A stretch of 64,000 nt of DNA from NCBI RefSeq assembly GCF_037042905.1, contig NC_087252.1:24261401-24325400 (forward strand), in the 5' to 3' direction. The notes beneath the pieces are model-generated. The model saw only the letters and a list, made by a program, of their open reading frames with translations. It was not told the origin of the DNA and searched no databases. Every line of letters begins with the position of its first letter. Position 1 is the stretch's first letter. This stretch comes from Lytechinus pictus. Lineage: Eukaryota; Echinodermata; Echinoidea; Temnopleuroida; Toxopneustidae. Positions 35,780 to 47,848 of the stretch are shown piece after piece. The translations under genes and the position numbers were made by a program.

Positions 35780-36576
35780 TCTTACATGTCTTGAATAGTT
35801 AGATGTGCAATCCAAGGTTATGATATTATATCCAAATAAAATCCAAGTTGATTGGCGAAGATTCCGTAAATTAAAGTTCACAATGATGGCGATGTTGAAA
35901 CTGATGTTGAAGCACGATGAATAACAAGAGTCGCTGTAACGAGTTGAAATGTCCGTGAAGACGATGTTGATGATGATTAACAGTCAATTTCAGCAATCCT
36001 TGGGTTGAAAAGCGTTCATTAAAACAGGTTGATCTCGATGAGAACTGAGAATTCCTCTCTCAAAGTAACTGCAAACAGTTTATTGATGGCGTGCAAATAA
36101 TTCCACAGAAGATAAATGTTGAATTCCATGTGGAAATAAACTATGCTCTGACTTAAAGTCTGGCGTGAAACTCTGATATGATGTGATGATGTCCTTGAAG
36201 AAACTGCCAGCTTATATATAAATTATTCACTATTCTGGAAGCTTCTAGTATTCACTATTCTGGAACTTATTGTCTACAAAAAGAACATTCTCCTTCTTTC
36301 TGGAGCAATCAAATTCTAGAAGACTCTTGAATGACCTCAGTAAAATTAACAATGTAAGCAACATAGCTAATCCTATTGTTCATTTCCACTACCACTGAGA
36401 ATCGTATTGTGTATAGCAATCTCTATTCAGAAATAACAAAATTCCTCAGCCTATTAAAGAACATGCCTATATAACAAAGCTTTAGTGAGACATTCTGGAA
36501 TGTTCTTAATCATTCTATGCTAGGAATATCCTTAAAGAGAAAATAACTAAATAAAATGAATGTAATTGCTCTTACA
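35780..36576 (-). mobile_element. Possible solo LTR with heat-shock elements and TATA box
   Basis: On the minus strand the segment has consecutive heat-shock elements (the pattern TTCnnGAAnnTTC at about 36494-36506 and 36234-36246, plus partial ones at 36260 and 36315), then a TATATATAAG box near 36215, a leader and AATAAA near 36085. It is bounded by the direct repeat TCTTACA (35780-35786 and 36570-36576) and starts TGT on the plus strand. This arrangement fits the U3-R-U5 plan of an LTR. No adjoining gag-pol exists, so it would be a solo LTR; a host heat-shock promoter cannot be excluded. Confidence 0.35.
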
Positions 36577-36625
36577 ATTCTACTTATATTAAATAAATAA
36601 TAATAATAATGATAATAATAATGGG

Positions 36626-36740
36626 GCGTCGGGGTCTAGTGGTTACGACTCTCTCCTTTCAATCAGAACCCAAGCGATGGCGTGATTTCCTTCAGCAAGA
36701 AATATACCAATTTTGTGCTGCCTTATGATTAGAATAATAA
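36626..36740 (+). mobile_element. Possible tRNA-like SINE fragment
   Basis: GGGGTCTAGTGGTTACGACTC resembles an A-box, following a TAA-rich tract; the B-box is not recognisable. Confidence 0.3.
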
Positions 36741-37239
36741 TACATCCAAGAGAGGGTTGTTAGAAAGAAATAATTATACTCATGTCGTATTTTCACAACA
36801 TTCGTTCTCTATAAAGGACAGTCTTGGATACGGTAACATTTTTTGTAATCCAATTCCGTCTTGATTTTATTTTCGTCTTCACTTTAATTTATTGTATTTA
36901 ATAATTTAATATATCGATCTGTTTTTGTATTACTGTAATACCTGTATATCATTTTTTTATAATTCAGTTTTTAATTTATAAAATAATTATACAACAACAA
37001 TCAAGAAAACAATGGATTATCACACATAGCATTACAATATAAACAAAAATTGAATAAAAAAAAGAAAAGAAAAAGGAATATAGGAGCGACATGAATTTCA
37101 TCGCAAAGAGATTAATAAAGATAACCATGAACATTCACAGCAAATTACAGCTCAAATCTCCCTTTGCGGAAATGAAGAGTTATTTAACCTGGCTTTTTAG
37201 CTATCCTATACTCTGTTTCTCTATTAACATTCAAATATT

Positions 37240-37515
37240 TTTTTTTTAAGACTGGTCAATGGTCAAACATATTTTTCATTTTTTAAGACTAGCCAAACAT
37301 GTATAGGGTATGTTTTTTCCCCAAGCTTTTCCCCGGGGGATATATTCTGGCGACAACTTGTTTAGGGGCCAAAATTTATAAATAAAACCCGCGAAAATCT
37401 GGTTTAGGCGGGGTTATTTTGCGCACAGAGAAAAACTCGTTTTGGGCATGTTGGGGTGTTTGGAAATAATTTGGCCACGCTGTGTACAGCAATACATTTG
37501 ACTGCCACCCCGGGC
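37240..37515 (+). repeat. Dispersed repeat (copy 1)
   Basis: Contains GACTGGTCAATGGTCA, CAACTTGTTTAGGGGCC and AAAAACTCGTTT. A second copy at about 58440-58850 has the same order and is likewise followed by the GTTTCATAAAGCTG MITE. Confidence 0.6.
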
Positions 37516-37531
37516 TTTTTAGCAACGGGTG

Positions 37532-37698
37532 GGTGTTTCATAAAGCTGTTCGTAAGATAATGACTTTACGCACGACTGGTGACCCCTTCTTGTGCCAAAA
37601 TGATACAACCCTATGTCATTCATTTATGACCTAAGAACATGTTCCTGTCGTTCGTAAAGTTGTGCGTAACTTTACGAGCAGCTTTATGAAACACACAC
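37532..37698. mobile_element. GTTTCATAAAGCTG palindromic MITE
   Basis: Left GGTGTTTCATAAAGCTGTTC and right (inverted) GTGTTTCATAAAGCTGCTCG; the whole 167 bp can fold as a hairpin. A related unit follows at 37713-37872 (GTTTCATGAAAGGACTTGTC with GACAACTTGTCGGATG). Confidence 0.65.
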
Positions 37699-38280
37699 CG
37701 GGGGGGGGGGGGGGCGTTTCATGAAAGGACTTGTCAGACGTTTTATCCGACAAGTCCCATTTTATCCGACAGTTACCATATTAGTAACAGTACCTCTCAG
37801 CCAATCAACATCAGAGAAAGATGTCAGATCTGACAACTTGTCGGATGAAAATGTTGATGAAACACACACCGGGTGTGAAATGATATGTCTATTGATATAC
37901 CAAAGGCACACTAAAAACCATTATCATTTTTTTGGGGAGAAAATTACATTTCTTTGATTTTTTTACAATACAATGTAGAAAAGCTGCTCGCATATGACGC
38001 CACAAATCAATTAATTGAAATTCTAATAACTTTTTTTATTATTTGATGGATTTTTCTCAAACCTTGGGCAATATATTTTTTTTGCTATTATTTTTTACAG
38101 TATATTTTCACAGTAAACTTTTTGTCAGGGTGAACAGAAATAGTTCAATTTGATAGGCTGGTAGTAATCTTGTTATATGAATTAGGCATTTGTTATCTTT
38201 ATGAAACCGGGACACTGATCTTCAGGTGTTTTACACAAGGGTGGAGCCAGGACATTTGATAGGGGGGGGGGGTCTGGCAA

Positions 38281-38316
<36 letters not shown>

Positions 38317-38451
38317 TTCCTATATTCGTGATTTGAATAATAGTTAAAAATTTGTCAATTTTTGTCAATTTTTATACTATAGATCTGCCACGTTTTCAAC
38401 TTCGCGCTCGCATTTTTCATTAAAATTGTGAAACATTATGTGAAACACATA

Positions 38452-39790
38452 ATAGTAGACCGGCCAAAAGTAAAAAAGTGCTCTAGATAAGGATTCGACG
38501 GCAAAATTTGTTAATGCTTGGCATCCCAGCTAAAAGTCTTGCAAAAATACCCAGGAATAGCGTACGGCCGGATGCCAAGCGCAATTTTGCGTGAAAGTAT
38601 CATTTTTAGCGTAAAAACTGAAAGAATGTCGAAAATCACGCATTTTGATATTTTGACATATTATCATCATATTTTTTATTATCTTTGATATGAGATTATT
38701 TTTATTCAGAGTTTCAAATTATAAGTCTCATAAATATGAATTTCAAATTTTAATATTACACACACACATATGGCACAGGAAAACATAAAACCGCGATTTC
38801 CTCAAAATAAAAGTTTGTGAAAACTATCAATAGTTTGAAGTTTTTTACGCAGCTTAAATTCTTCGATTTAACTGCGTTTATCCATCAAATGTATAGTAAA
38901 TGTCCTAATGTCACAAATATTAAAAGAATTTTTAAGTAAGATGGAAGATATCTCACTTTATGTTATCCGAAAGGAGACAATGTGCATTTTACCAGGTGCG
39001 CATTTTGAAAGAAAAATTGAAAATACCGTACATTATGTACATAATTACATGTATAAGTACATACTAAAGCGAGTTTTTAATTACATGTATAAGTGCATTC
39101 TAAAGCGAGTTTTTAATTGGATAGCACAATTTGTCAATTCTTTGCATCCCAGCTAAAAGTCTTGCGGAAATCCTGAGGAATAACGTATGGGCGGCTGCCA
39201 AGTGCACTTTTGCGTGAAAGTATCATTTTTTGCGTAAAATTTGAAAGACTGTTGAAAATCACGCATTTTGATATTTTGACGGATTATCATCATATTTTTG
39301 GTTATCTTTGATATGGAATTATTTTTGTTTAGAGTTTTTAATTATAAGTCTAGTAAATATGCATATCAATTTCGAATATTACACACACATATATGGCAAT
39401 ATGAAATATAAAATCGTGATTTACTAAAAATAATAGTTTGTGAAAACTATCAATAGTATAATGTTTGTGTTCCGCATCTCAATTTCGTCAATTTTAGCGC
39501 TAACCGAATAAATACATAATAATTGTTGTCATGGCACATATAGTGAAAACAAATGTTGAAATAAGATGCAAGATATATCCTTTTATGTTACATATGCGAA
39601 AGATAACAATGAACATTTATCGGATGCGCATTTCTGATAAAATACAAACAGCGCACAATATTACATCTATATTGCATATACTAATATCAATCAGTGCGAT
39701 ACTCGTCATGATATTATATAGGATTATATTTACTTTTGTAGAGTTCGATCTTCTTGCTATTTCCGCGAATTAATTGGTGCTGAACGTAAA
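38452..39790 (+). repeat. Left arm of a 13.6-kb inverted repeat pair, tandem inside
   Basis: Begins TAGTAGACCGGCCAAAA. A unit of about 620 bp (CATCCCAGCTAAAAGTCTTGC .. GCACTTTTGCGTGAAAG .. ATCACGCATTTTGATATTTTG .. CTATCAATAGT) occurs at 38520 and again at 39145, with a more diverged third unit from about 39480. The inverse copy lies at 50825-52070. The word CATCCCAGCTAAAAGTCTTG is quoted only in part. Confidence 0.75.
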
Positions 39791-39882
39791 TCTACCTGTG
39801 GCGATATTCATAAATAGGTCTGATATTTAATTTGCCGTTACCATGGTAACATTAATTTTGTAGGAATATCTATATCCAAAAT

Positions 39883-40093
39883 CATAGAAACAGTAGCGTA
39901 TCTAGGATTTTCCACAGGGGGGGGGGGGGCAAAACCGTCGGCCAAAAAAATTGACAAGCAAAAAAAAAAGGTCTTCAAGCTCGTTGGGGGGGGGGGGGGC
40001 ATGGATACGTCTTTTGCATGGGTTGGGACTCGTCAGGGGGGGCAGACTGCCCCCTCTGACCCCCCCCCCCGTAGGTACGCTAGTGCATAGAAA
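39883..40093. mobile_element. hAT MITE with exact 8-bp target duplication
   Basis: Element 39891-40085 starts CAGTAGCGTATCTAGGATT and ends GTAGGTACGCTAGTG, flanked by identical CATAGAAA at 39883-39890 and 40086-40093. It contains G-runs and GGGACTCGTCAGGGG. Confidence 0.9.
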
Positions 40094-40227
40094 ATATACA
40101 TGTATGAATAAAACGATCGAGCTAGCATTTTTAAACTACTCTGTCAATCTACATTTTACTTCAATTATTGGATTATCAAAGTCTAAAAAAATATGGCCGT
40201 TGCCACGGCAATACCTATTTTTTGTCT

Positions 40228-40650
40228 CGCCTGCATGCATAGCAGAGCAGGACTAAAGGAGCCACTTTTCCGGCGGAGGCGACGGTAGCTTTGATATAAC
40301 AGCGTCATATCAACCTTGAAATCTTAACCAAGGTTACGTTTTCGAAATTTCGTTATAACTTTGAACGTATATGAAAAAAATTAATGACACTTATGACATT
40401 ATTCAGGTATTACTGATCGTCTTGCACAAGGTTTAGATCACATGATTAAGGTCAAAGGTCATTAGAGTCACTGAACTTTGGCCATATGGGGGTATTTTTT
40501 CTTAATGTCATCATAACTTTTGAATTTTATTTATCCAGTTCATGATTAAACTTGAATATAAGGGTATTAAAGTATGATGGATCATTTTGCACAAATTTCA
40601 GTTCACATGATCAAGGTTATACGTCATTTAGGTTCGATGAGCTTATTATT
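40228..40650 (+). repeat. Dispersed repeat with AGGTCAAAGGTCA core
   Basis: Starts TTTGTCTCGCCTGCATGCAT, then GGCGGAGGCGACGG and AATCTTAACC, and carries a perfect AGGTCAAAGGTCA at 40449-40461. Confidence 0.65.
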
Positions 40651-41289
40651 TTATTATCACATGAATGGCGCTTTTGTGAATAATTATTAGTTTCAGTTGT
40701 TTCTAATGTTCTGCTGCTATAATTATTATGTGAAAATATGAATAATAAATGTTGTTTGGTCTTTTGCATTGCAAGTTATAATTTTCATTCAATTCATTTT
40801 GCTTCATTACAGTTTTCGCGTTTGCTATTATCATAGGTCCATGCTGTTATATATCGTAGTCTAAGACGGGGGCCGGACAGTCCGACCCTGGGCAGCCCTG
40901 GACATACATGTATGTATTGCCAATGCCAATTTGGGAAATGCAATCTATATATTACAATATCTGCGCTGGACGCTGGTCATAAAGCCCCTTTCACAATTGA
41001 CGTACGACCTGTTTACGACCACCTGCAACAGTTTTTTCTTGTTGTTGCACGATCGATCCCTTGGTGTCTTGCGAGCACTCGCAGTCGTTGTAGACGATCG
41101 CACAAACTCGAGGTGGTCGGAGGTGATCGTGACTGGTCGCATCTGAACTTTGAACATGTTCAAAATCCAAACGCGATCAAATACGATTGATTCACTCGCA
41201 ACAGGTCGTACCATCGGTCGGGCGATCATCGTGTGAGTGTTGTTCAACGTTGTACGACTTGGTGCGAGAGGTGGCACAAGACAAGGTTT

Positions 41290-41640
41290 CCACTTTGGCG
41301 AGTTAACATCGCGAGTTATGGCGAGTTATAGCGAGTTGCCAAAATGAGGCACTCGCGATAACTCGCATAAAGCTCACCATGAAACTCGGGATAACTCGCG
41401 ACAACTCGGCATGGCTCGGCGGAGCTCTTTTAAGCTCGGGACAACTCTCCTTGAAGTCGTGAGCAGTTTCAAAAATTTTGAACATGTTCAAATTTTTTGC
41501 TAACTCGCCGTAACTCGTGCTGAACTCACCTTAACTCGTTATATACTCGCAGTACTCGCAATAACTCGTAAGAAGCTCGAGATAAACTCGTAATAACTCG
41601 TAATAACTCGCCACATCTGAGTATACGCGAGTGCGTTCCG
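41290..41640. repeat. Left subterminal AACTCG array
   Basis: About 25 copies of AACTCG, GCTCG or CGAGTT in 350 bp, mostly 8-20 bp apart, directly inside the left terminal repeat. Candidate binding sites for the transposon's own proteins. Confidence 0.75.
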
Positions 41641-41926
41641 AGTTTCCAAGAGCGAGATACGAGCATTGCGATCGTTTTACGAGTCAACAGGAGGAGCCCA
41701 CGAGATTAGCGCGACCTTAGATCGAGCACCCCGAGTTTCGTATGAGTTTATTCCGAGTGCGTGGCAAGTGCTCAGAGGCATGCCAGCTGAATGATAAATA
41801 TCCAGTGATCTATATTTTCCCATACATATTTCAAAGTGAGGGCACATTTCAAATGACCACGCACGTATACACACGTACTTTTAAAGAGGCTGTTGTCAAT
41901 ACTTCTAACAAATATTAAGGAGAAAT

Positions 41927-44900
41927 ATGCCTCGACCCAAGAGATCTAAGAGTCGTGCAGGTATAAAAGATGTCATTCAAACAGGAGTTGAACTAGAAGA
42001 AGTGGAGGATGAGACGAATGGAAAGGAAGAGGGTATAAATGTCGAGCAGAGTCAGGAAAAGGAAAAAGAACAAGACCAGGTCCAAGCTCAAACTACTGAG
42101 CACCAGGCATCGCCTGGTCGGATAGGTGGGGAGGAAAATGAACCCATCCTTCTCCACTCGCAGGGTTCTTTGTCTGGCACCCCAGGGAAGACGAAAAAAA
42201 GAACAAAGAAGTCCACCCCTAACAAGAAGTCCACCCCGAAGATGCGAAAAAGGCACCTAATCGCATACACATTTACCGATGAACAAGAAGTTGATTTAGC
42301 AGAGTGGTATAGAGATAACGACTGTCTGTATAACAGGCGACTAAAGACATACAAGGATACTGCAAAGAAGACAAGGCTAGTAGAAGAAAAGGCAAAGGAG
42401 TACAACCCCGTGTGCTCCGGTAAGTGAAGATGAATATTTGGGTGGGGGGCGAGCTAGCTCTGGCGGCAAAACGAAGCTTCGCTTAATATTTTTTGCTGCA
42501 TTCATTACTATAATTTCTACTATGATTATGATAGCAATAATTATCGAAAAATCCTGTAAACAACTGCCAATATTTGGTTCTGAAAATTTTGATCTCCAAT
42601 TTTTCGTTTATCCCGTTAGCTAGCTAAGTATTTCACTGTATGAGGAACATCAATTTAATATTAATAAATTCGTTTGTTTCTTTCCATTAATATCTGAGAT
42701 CTAAATTACTAGTTTTTGTCTCACCTGCATAAAGTACAGAGTTAGACTATAGGCGCCGCTTTTCCGACGGCGGCGGCGGCGTCAACACCAAATCTTAACC
42801 TGAGGTTAAGTTTTTGAAATGAAACTTGGCCATAAGGTTAATCAAGTATTACTGAACATCCTGCCTGCGTTTCATGTCACATGACCATGGTCAATGGTCA
42901 TTTAGGGTCAATGAACTTTGGTCGAATTGGGGTATTTGTTGAATTACCGCCATAACTTTGATAGTGTGTTGGTCTAGTTCATAAAACTTGTATCACTGAA
43001 CATCCTGTGCGAGTTTCAGGTCACATGACCAAGGTCAAAGGTCATGTAAGGTCAATGAACTTTGGCCACGTTGGGGGTATTGTTGAATTACCATCATATC
43101 TCTAAAGTGTATTGGTCTAGTTTATAAAATGTGGAAATGAGAGTAACCAAGTATCACTGAACATCTTGTGCGAGTTATAGTAGTTTTCAAAATCAGCACT
43201 GCTTCTATATTGAATTGCGTGATGCGGGTGAGACGGCCAGAGGCATTTCACTTGTTTAATTTAATTTTTGCAGTTGAACAGCTGAACAATTTCCTCAAGT
43301 CTATGAGGACACAGTACAGCCGTCTGACGAACCCAAAGTCTGGAAAGGGGACCAGAGACACACCTTTAAGTGAGAGGGATCAGTGGATTCTCAATACATT
43401 CCGCTTCCTCGAGGGACATATTGTGAGGATGAAAGGGAGAACATTGGGAAGGGTAAATATTTTATTTTTATTTTATTTTATTAAGATCTGTACTATCTGA
43501 TCTATTTGCTACATTTAAACAAATATATAAAAATCGCCATGGTGTGTCTTTGTCCAAGAGATGTTGATAGATTGACTTTTTTTGCAGACCTCTAAAGGAC
43601 GAGTAGCATCCCAACCGAGAGAAGACGAATACTCTTCCCCCGACCAGGATACTGAGACTGATGAGCGTGATGACAACAGTGAGAATGACCAGACCGCCCA
43701 AGAAGCTGATGACGCCACCTCAGAGCATGAAGCTGGCTCTTCGTACATCAACTTATCAACTGTTGGCAAGGGCAAGGGCAAAATGAAGAGGAGGTGTACA
43801 ACACCCAAGGTTGATTCCTCTGACGAAGCCAAGGAAAGAGAACTGCTGGAAAAGGTAAATTTGGTTTGTTGTAAAAGAAAAGACAGTACAGAAGGAGTAA
43901 TACATGTATTTCATCAGTGTTCATGAGTATTTATTTGGGAATGCAAGTATACACTAAAGTAAATTCAAACATCCCACATATTACAAAAATCATTCCGTTC
44001 TTTGGGGTCTTTCTGTGATACATTAATAAGTAATTAAACATTATGATACAGAACATTGTAATGTATTTAAAGAAACCGATCATAAAAGTGTTACATTAAG
44101 ATCTCAAAATGTGTTTTATATCGTGTGCAGAACATTTGGTTAATTGTGATTTTTGTTTCAGTACTCTAGAGATAATTTCGTGATATCGTAATTCCAGGTT
44201 AAATGCTAGATAACTTATGAGTTCTGTGTAACATGGTGAAATATAAACGATGCACCCATAAGTATTAAAGTGACTGGTATCCTTATATTTTGTTTTAGCT
44301 CCTCCAGCGAGCAGATGAGGTCAGAGATCTACGAAGGTCTTCTTTCGCCTTGTCATCTCCCCCCACAAAATTACCCCCCCATGAGGAACAGGTCAACGGT
44401 TTCGTAGCGTACTTGACCACTCAGCTGCGACAGATCCCGCAGGAACGGTGGCTTAACTTCACCATAGACATCATGAAGATGGTGCAAAGCTACATTTCAC
44501 CTCCTTCAATACCTGCTCCACTTGCTCAAACCCCTGTTCAGTCCCAACATGAAGAGCCCTTCCATTCTATGCATCAGACGTCCCAGGGAGCATTTTCTTA
44601 CGGCAGGATGCCACCAACGCCCTTCTCTCCATCAACATTCTCTTCACGCCAACAGATGACACCACAACGGATGACAAATCCACCTGGAATCTTCCACGAA
44701 TACCATGCACCGTCGCCTGCGTCATCGTTCATGCAACAGCAAAATCCAGGTCCTTCAGGATTCCAGAGATCGTCAAGTGGGTTTTTTCAGCAGGACTATA
44801 CCAACAACATCGAAACGCTTCAAGCTCCATCGATGTCTCTGAACCAGATGGGAGTTCAGGACGGTGGGATGAGAAGCTCACCGGAAAGTGCAGCATCAGC

Positions 44901-44934
44901 AGCAGTTCCGCCACCCTCGACAACAAACGCCTAG
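41927..44934 (+). CDS. Harbinger-encoded MADF/BESS DNA-binding protein, four exons
   Basis: Exons 41927-42419, 43274-43452, 43588-43854 and 44299-44934 join through GT..AG sites in phases 1, 0, 0 to 524 codons plus TAG. The N-terminus is basic (PRPKRSKSR, a likely nuclear signal), followed by a Glu/Gln-rich stretch and a Lys/Thr-rich block. An MADF domain spans about residues 117-222: DLAEWYRDNDCLYNRRLKTY, then FLKSMRTQYSRL and WILNTFRFLEGHI across the first splice join. An acidic Asp/Ser region follows, then a BESS-like motif at about 342-377 (FVAYLTTQLRQIPQERWLNF) and a Pro/Ser/Gln-rich tail. In Harbinger systems a Myb/SANT- or MADF-type partner binds transposon DNA and helps import the transposase; that role is inferred here from its position in the element opposite the DDE gene. 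MADF and Myb-like folds are related, so the label may vary. No break seen. Confidence 0.85.
42714..43170 (+). repeat. Dispersed AGGTCAAAGGTCA repeat inside the MADF gene's first intron
   Basis: Starts TTTTTGTCTCACCTGCAT and carries GACGGCGGCGGCGGCGTC, AATCTTAACCTGAGG and a perfect AGGTCAAAGGTCA at 43032-43044. Its presence inside the transposon's intron shows it inserted after, or travels with, the Harbinger element. Confidence 0.65.
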
Positions 44935-45549
44935 AGTAGGCTCTTCGGCATGTGGCGATATCTGTTTTTGTCAGTTGTTAAATTAGTGTTCTATTTCTAA
45001 AAGTTTGGTTTTAAACGTTCAGATTTTGACTTGCATGTTTATTTTTTTGTTCTAAAGTAGTAACAGGGTTGATTCCTCGGTCCATGCAAGATGTTGAGAC
45101 TCATATTGCTACAAATTTTGACTATGTTTGATGGATAGAAAAAAAAGATCACCAATAATGGATGAGCCAATTGTAGTTTTGCATTACGTGCGTTTAACTT
45201 GACTTAATTGTTCTGTATTCAAAATCATTGGTCTTGATTTACGAAGTAGAATGTGGCTAGTACTCCACTGTCATTTGAGTTTGCCAATTAATCCGATGGT
45301 AAGATGTGGTAGGTCCAGTTCTCCCTGAAACATTAACAAAGAACAATGAATAATTCATCAAAATTCTCTCAAAAGCGTACAAGTGTAGAATTGAAAACAT
45401 TATAAAAGTAATTTAATTGTTTTTTCTCCTATCAACAACTATTAACATGTGAGAAAAGGACCTCTTATTTCCGATAAAAATGATAATGTTTCTGTCGTAG
45501 TTTCCGAATGTGTTCGTTTACAGACCTTTTGTGTAGTTGAAATTTTGAC

Positions 45550-45580
45550 AATAAAGTGGATTGCCATAAAATAATTTATT
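45550..45580. terminator. Convergent poly(A) signals of the two Harbinger genes
   Basis: AATAAA on plus at 45550-45555 (for the MADF gene) and, on minus, AATAAA at 45580-45575 (for the transposase gene). The two transcripts would end tail to tail or overlap by a few tens of bases. Confidence 0.5.
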
Positions 45581-45851
45581 CTTCTTTGTCATGTGTTTGT
45601 GGTTTCCTAGCATGTACAATTTTTAGAGTATAAAATAAAATGAGATAATCCTTAATCGATACCATTGTGGAAATGACATGAAATTCTTGAAGGAAATTTG
45701 TTTTGGGATAAAATGTAATTCAGAAATCAGGTAACATGCATCTTTGGCAAATTTACTACACGAAATCTTACATAGCAATAAGTCAACTCTGAATATTTGT
45801 ATGCCTATGTGGGGAAGACTCTAGATACAAATGCGCACACCGTATCACCTT

Positions 45852-46586
45852 TTAGATCATCTTCTCTTGCCAAGGGACACTACCAGCTGGAGAGGTGTAG
45901 TAGCTGCGGAGGTAGTCACGTTGTGCCTTTGCCGCTTTGGTGGTATTGTTGCCTCTCATGACGTCCAGGCTCGCCAACTCGCGATCGCCCCTCCATATTC
46001 CTGGAATGATGTTGTGGGTCGCTGGGTCCTCAAAATCCACTAGATTATTGTGCAGCTTTGGGAACCGGATCCTCAAAAGGTTATGAAGTACACAACACGC
46101 CAGCACGACAGATTGTACTCGGTCAGGGGTCAGGTACAGTGTCCTTAGAAGGCAGCGGAACCTGAAATAAAAAAGACCAAGGCGATTTTTTTAAACAATA
46201 TACGTTGAACCCTATCCAATGTAGCAATTAATTTAACATGTTTAATGCTCTGTATGGCATAATTATCATACCTGTGCGCCAGTATTCCAAAAGCGTTCTC
46301 GACAACGCGTCGTGCTCTTGACAGCCTGTAATTAAACAGTCTTTCCTGGTCGGTCAACAGGCGGTGAGGATAAGGCTTCATCAACCAACTACGCAAAGGA
46401 AATGCGTCATCAGCGACAATCGAAAAGGGGATCGGTTCATCGTCGTTTGGCAGAGGTGATGGTGGGGGTATTCCCGCTGTGTCATCTTCCAAGGCTTTTC
46501 GAAGTTCGCATTCCGAGAAAATCCCACCATCTGACCAGCTATACAAAATAACGATGAAAAAAATTATATATGCATAAAAATTATGA

Positions 46587-46617
<31 letters not shown>

Positions 46618-47562
46618 CTTAATGAACAAATTGAAACAATGAAAAAGTAACCTGGTCCATGAACCTATACTGGTTCAAGGCAATATATATATATATAAAG
46701 TATATATATCATCCTGACACATGTTACGTAATTTTTAAAGAAACCAATTATTAATTCCAATTATTTGGATAACATTTTTCATATATTGTATCCAAATTGA
46801 GAACTTGACACACATGACTTGAATTATATTTATCGTGACTCACCTGCCGTTGCTCCCAACGTCGACATACAGAAAGCGATATTCTGCGTCTACAAGGGCA
46901 AGCAATACCACAGAATGGTAGCCCTTATAATTGTAGTAGACTGACCCTGCATTCGTCGGACATTTTACAGCGATGTGCTTCCCATCTAAAGCCCCGATGA
47001 CATTGTGGAAGTTCCAACGTTCCGAAAACCCTTTGCTTACGGACATCCACTTGGCTGGCTTGGACGGGAGGCAGCACACTTCTGGAGCTAATTCTGCTAT
47101 GATAGCTTTGCATGTTTCTGGGACAATGCGGCAGATGCTACACTTGGCGACTCTGAAGTTGTACTCCAAGCTTTGGTATGAATCCCCTGTCGCCAGGAAT
47201 CTCAGGGTGATAGCAAGACGAAGTCCGGCACTTAATGCTTTCCGCATGAACGTGTCCTGCTTCTCGATGCGAGGACCAACACGGGATAAGAGTTCTTGAA
47301 AAATCCCAGAGTCAATGCGTAGAAAGTTACGAAAGCCGTCCAGGTCTTCGCCAGCTAACTCCGCCATCAGCGTCTCATAGTGTCCGTATGTTGGCCTCCT
47401 TAACAACCATGGTCTTGTCCAAAACCTCCTTTGGATCTTCTTGGTCTTCTCTTGAACATCTCTTTTTCTGCGGCGCCTCCTTGACAACAGGGTCGCACCA
47501 ATTGTGCAGAAGATCAGGGTCTCTTCTTCTTCAAGCAGAGCGAAAATGCTTCTGGCATCCAT
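45852..47562 (-). CDS. PIF/Harbinger DDE transposase (HARBI1-like), three exons
   Basis: Catalyses cut-and-paste transposition. Exons 47562-46844, 46538-46272 and 46161-45852 join in phases 2 and 2 to 431 codons plus TAA, normal for the family. The N-terminus has an Arg/Lys cluster (RRRRRKRD, residues 28-35) and a helix-turn-helix-like region around LRLAITLRFLATGDSYQSL (about 114-132). The DDE_Tnp_4 nuclease domain follows: GALDGKHIAVK (D193), NYKGYHSVVLLALVDA, VDVGSNGSWSDGGIF across the first join, VADDAFPLRSWL (D284), FNYRLSRARRVVENAFGIL (E320, 35 residues after D284), and CCVLHNLLR in exon 3. All three acidic residues are present and no stop or frameshift interrupts. Host HARBI1 genes look similar, but the flanking terminal repeats and partner gene place this one in a transposon. 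Confidence 0.92.
46583..46700. repeat. TA microsatellites in the transposase intron
   Basis: Two short (TA)n tracts at about 46591-46612 and 46684-46698. Confidence 0.85.
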
Positions 47563-47609
47563 CTTTGAGCGCCAAAAATGTGCATTTCCCGCCCCTTGGT
47601 CGTATAAAC

Positions 47610-47848
47610 TCTTATCTTGATAACTCGTTCATAGCTCGCTTTAAGTCGTATAAAGGTCACTGCAACTCATACTAAGCTCGGTCTGACTCGCTTCGCACTC
47701 GGTTCACTCGTACAGCGAGCGTAGTGAACTCGATGTTGAATCTTTTGTCACTCGTGCAAATTCCAGAAAAATATGTAAATTTCACGCGAGCTTGTGCGAG
47801 TTAAGGCGAGTTGGAGCTCGCGCAGCTCGCGTATGACTCGCAACTCCA
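47610..47848. repeat. Right subterminal AACTCG array
   Basis: ACTCG, AGCTCG and CGAGTT words recur through 240 bp adjoining the right terminal repeat, mirroring the left array. Confidence 0.7.
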
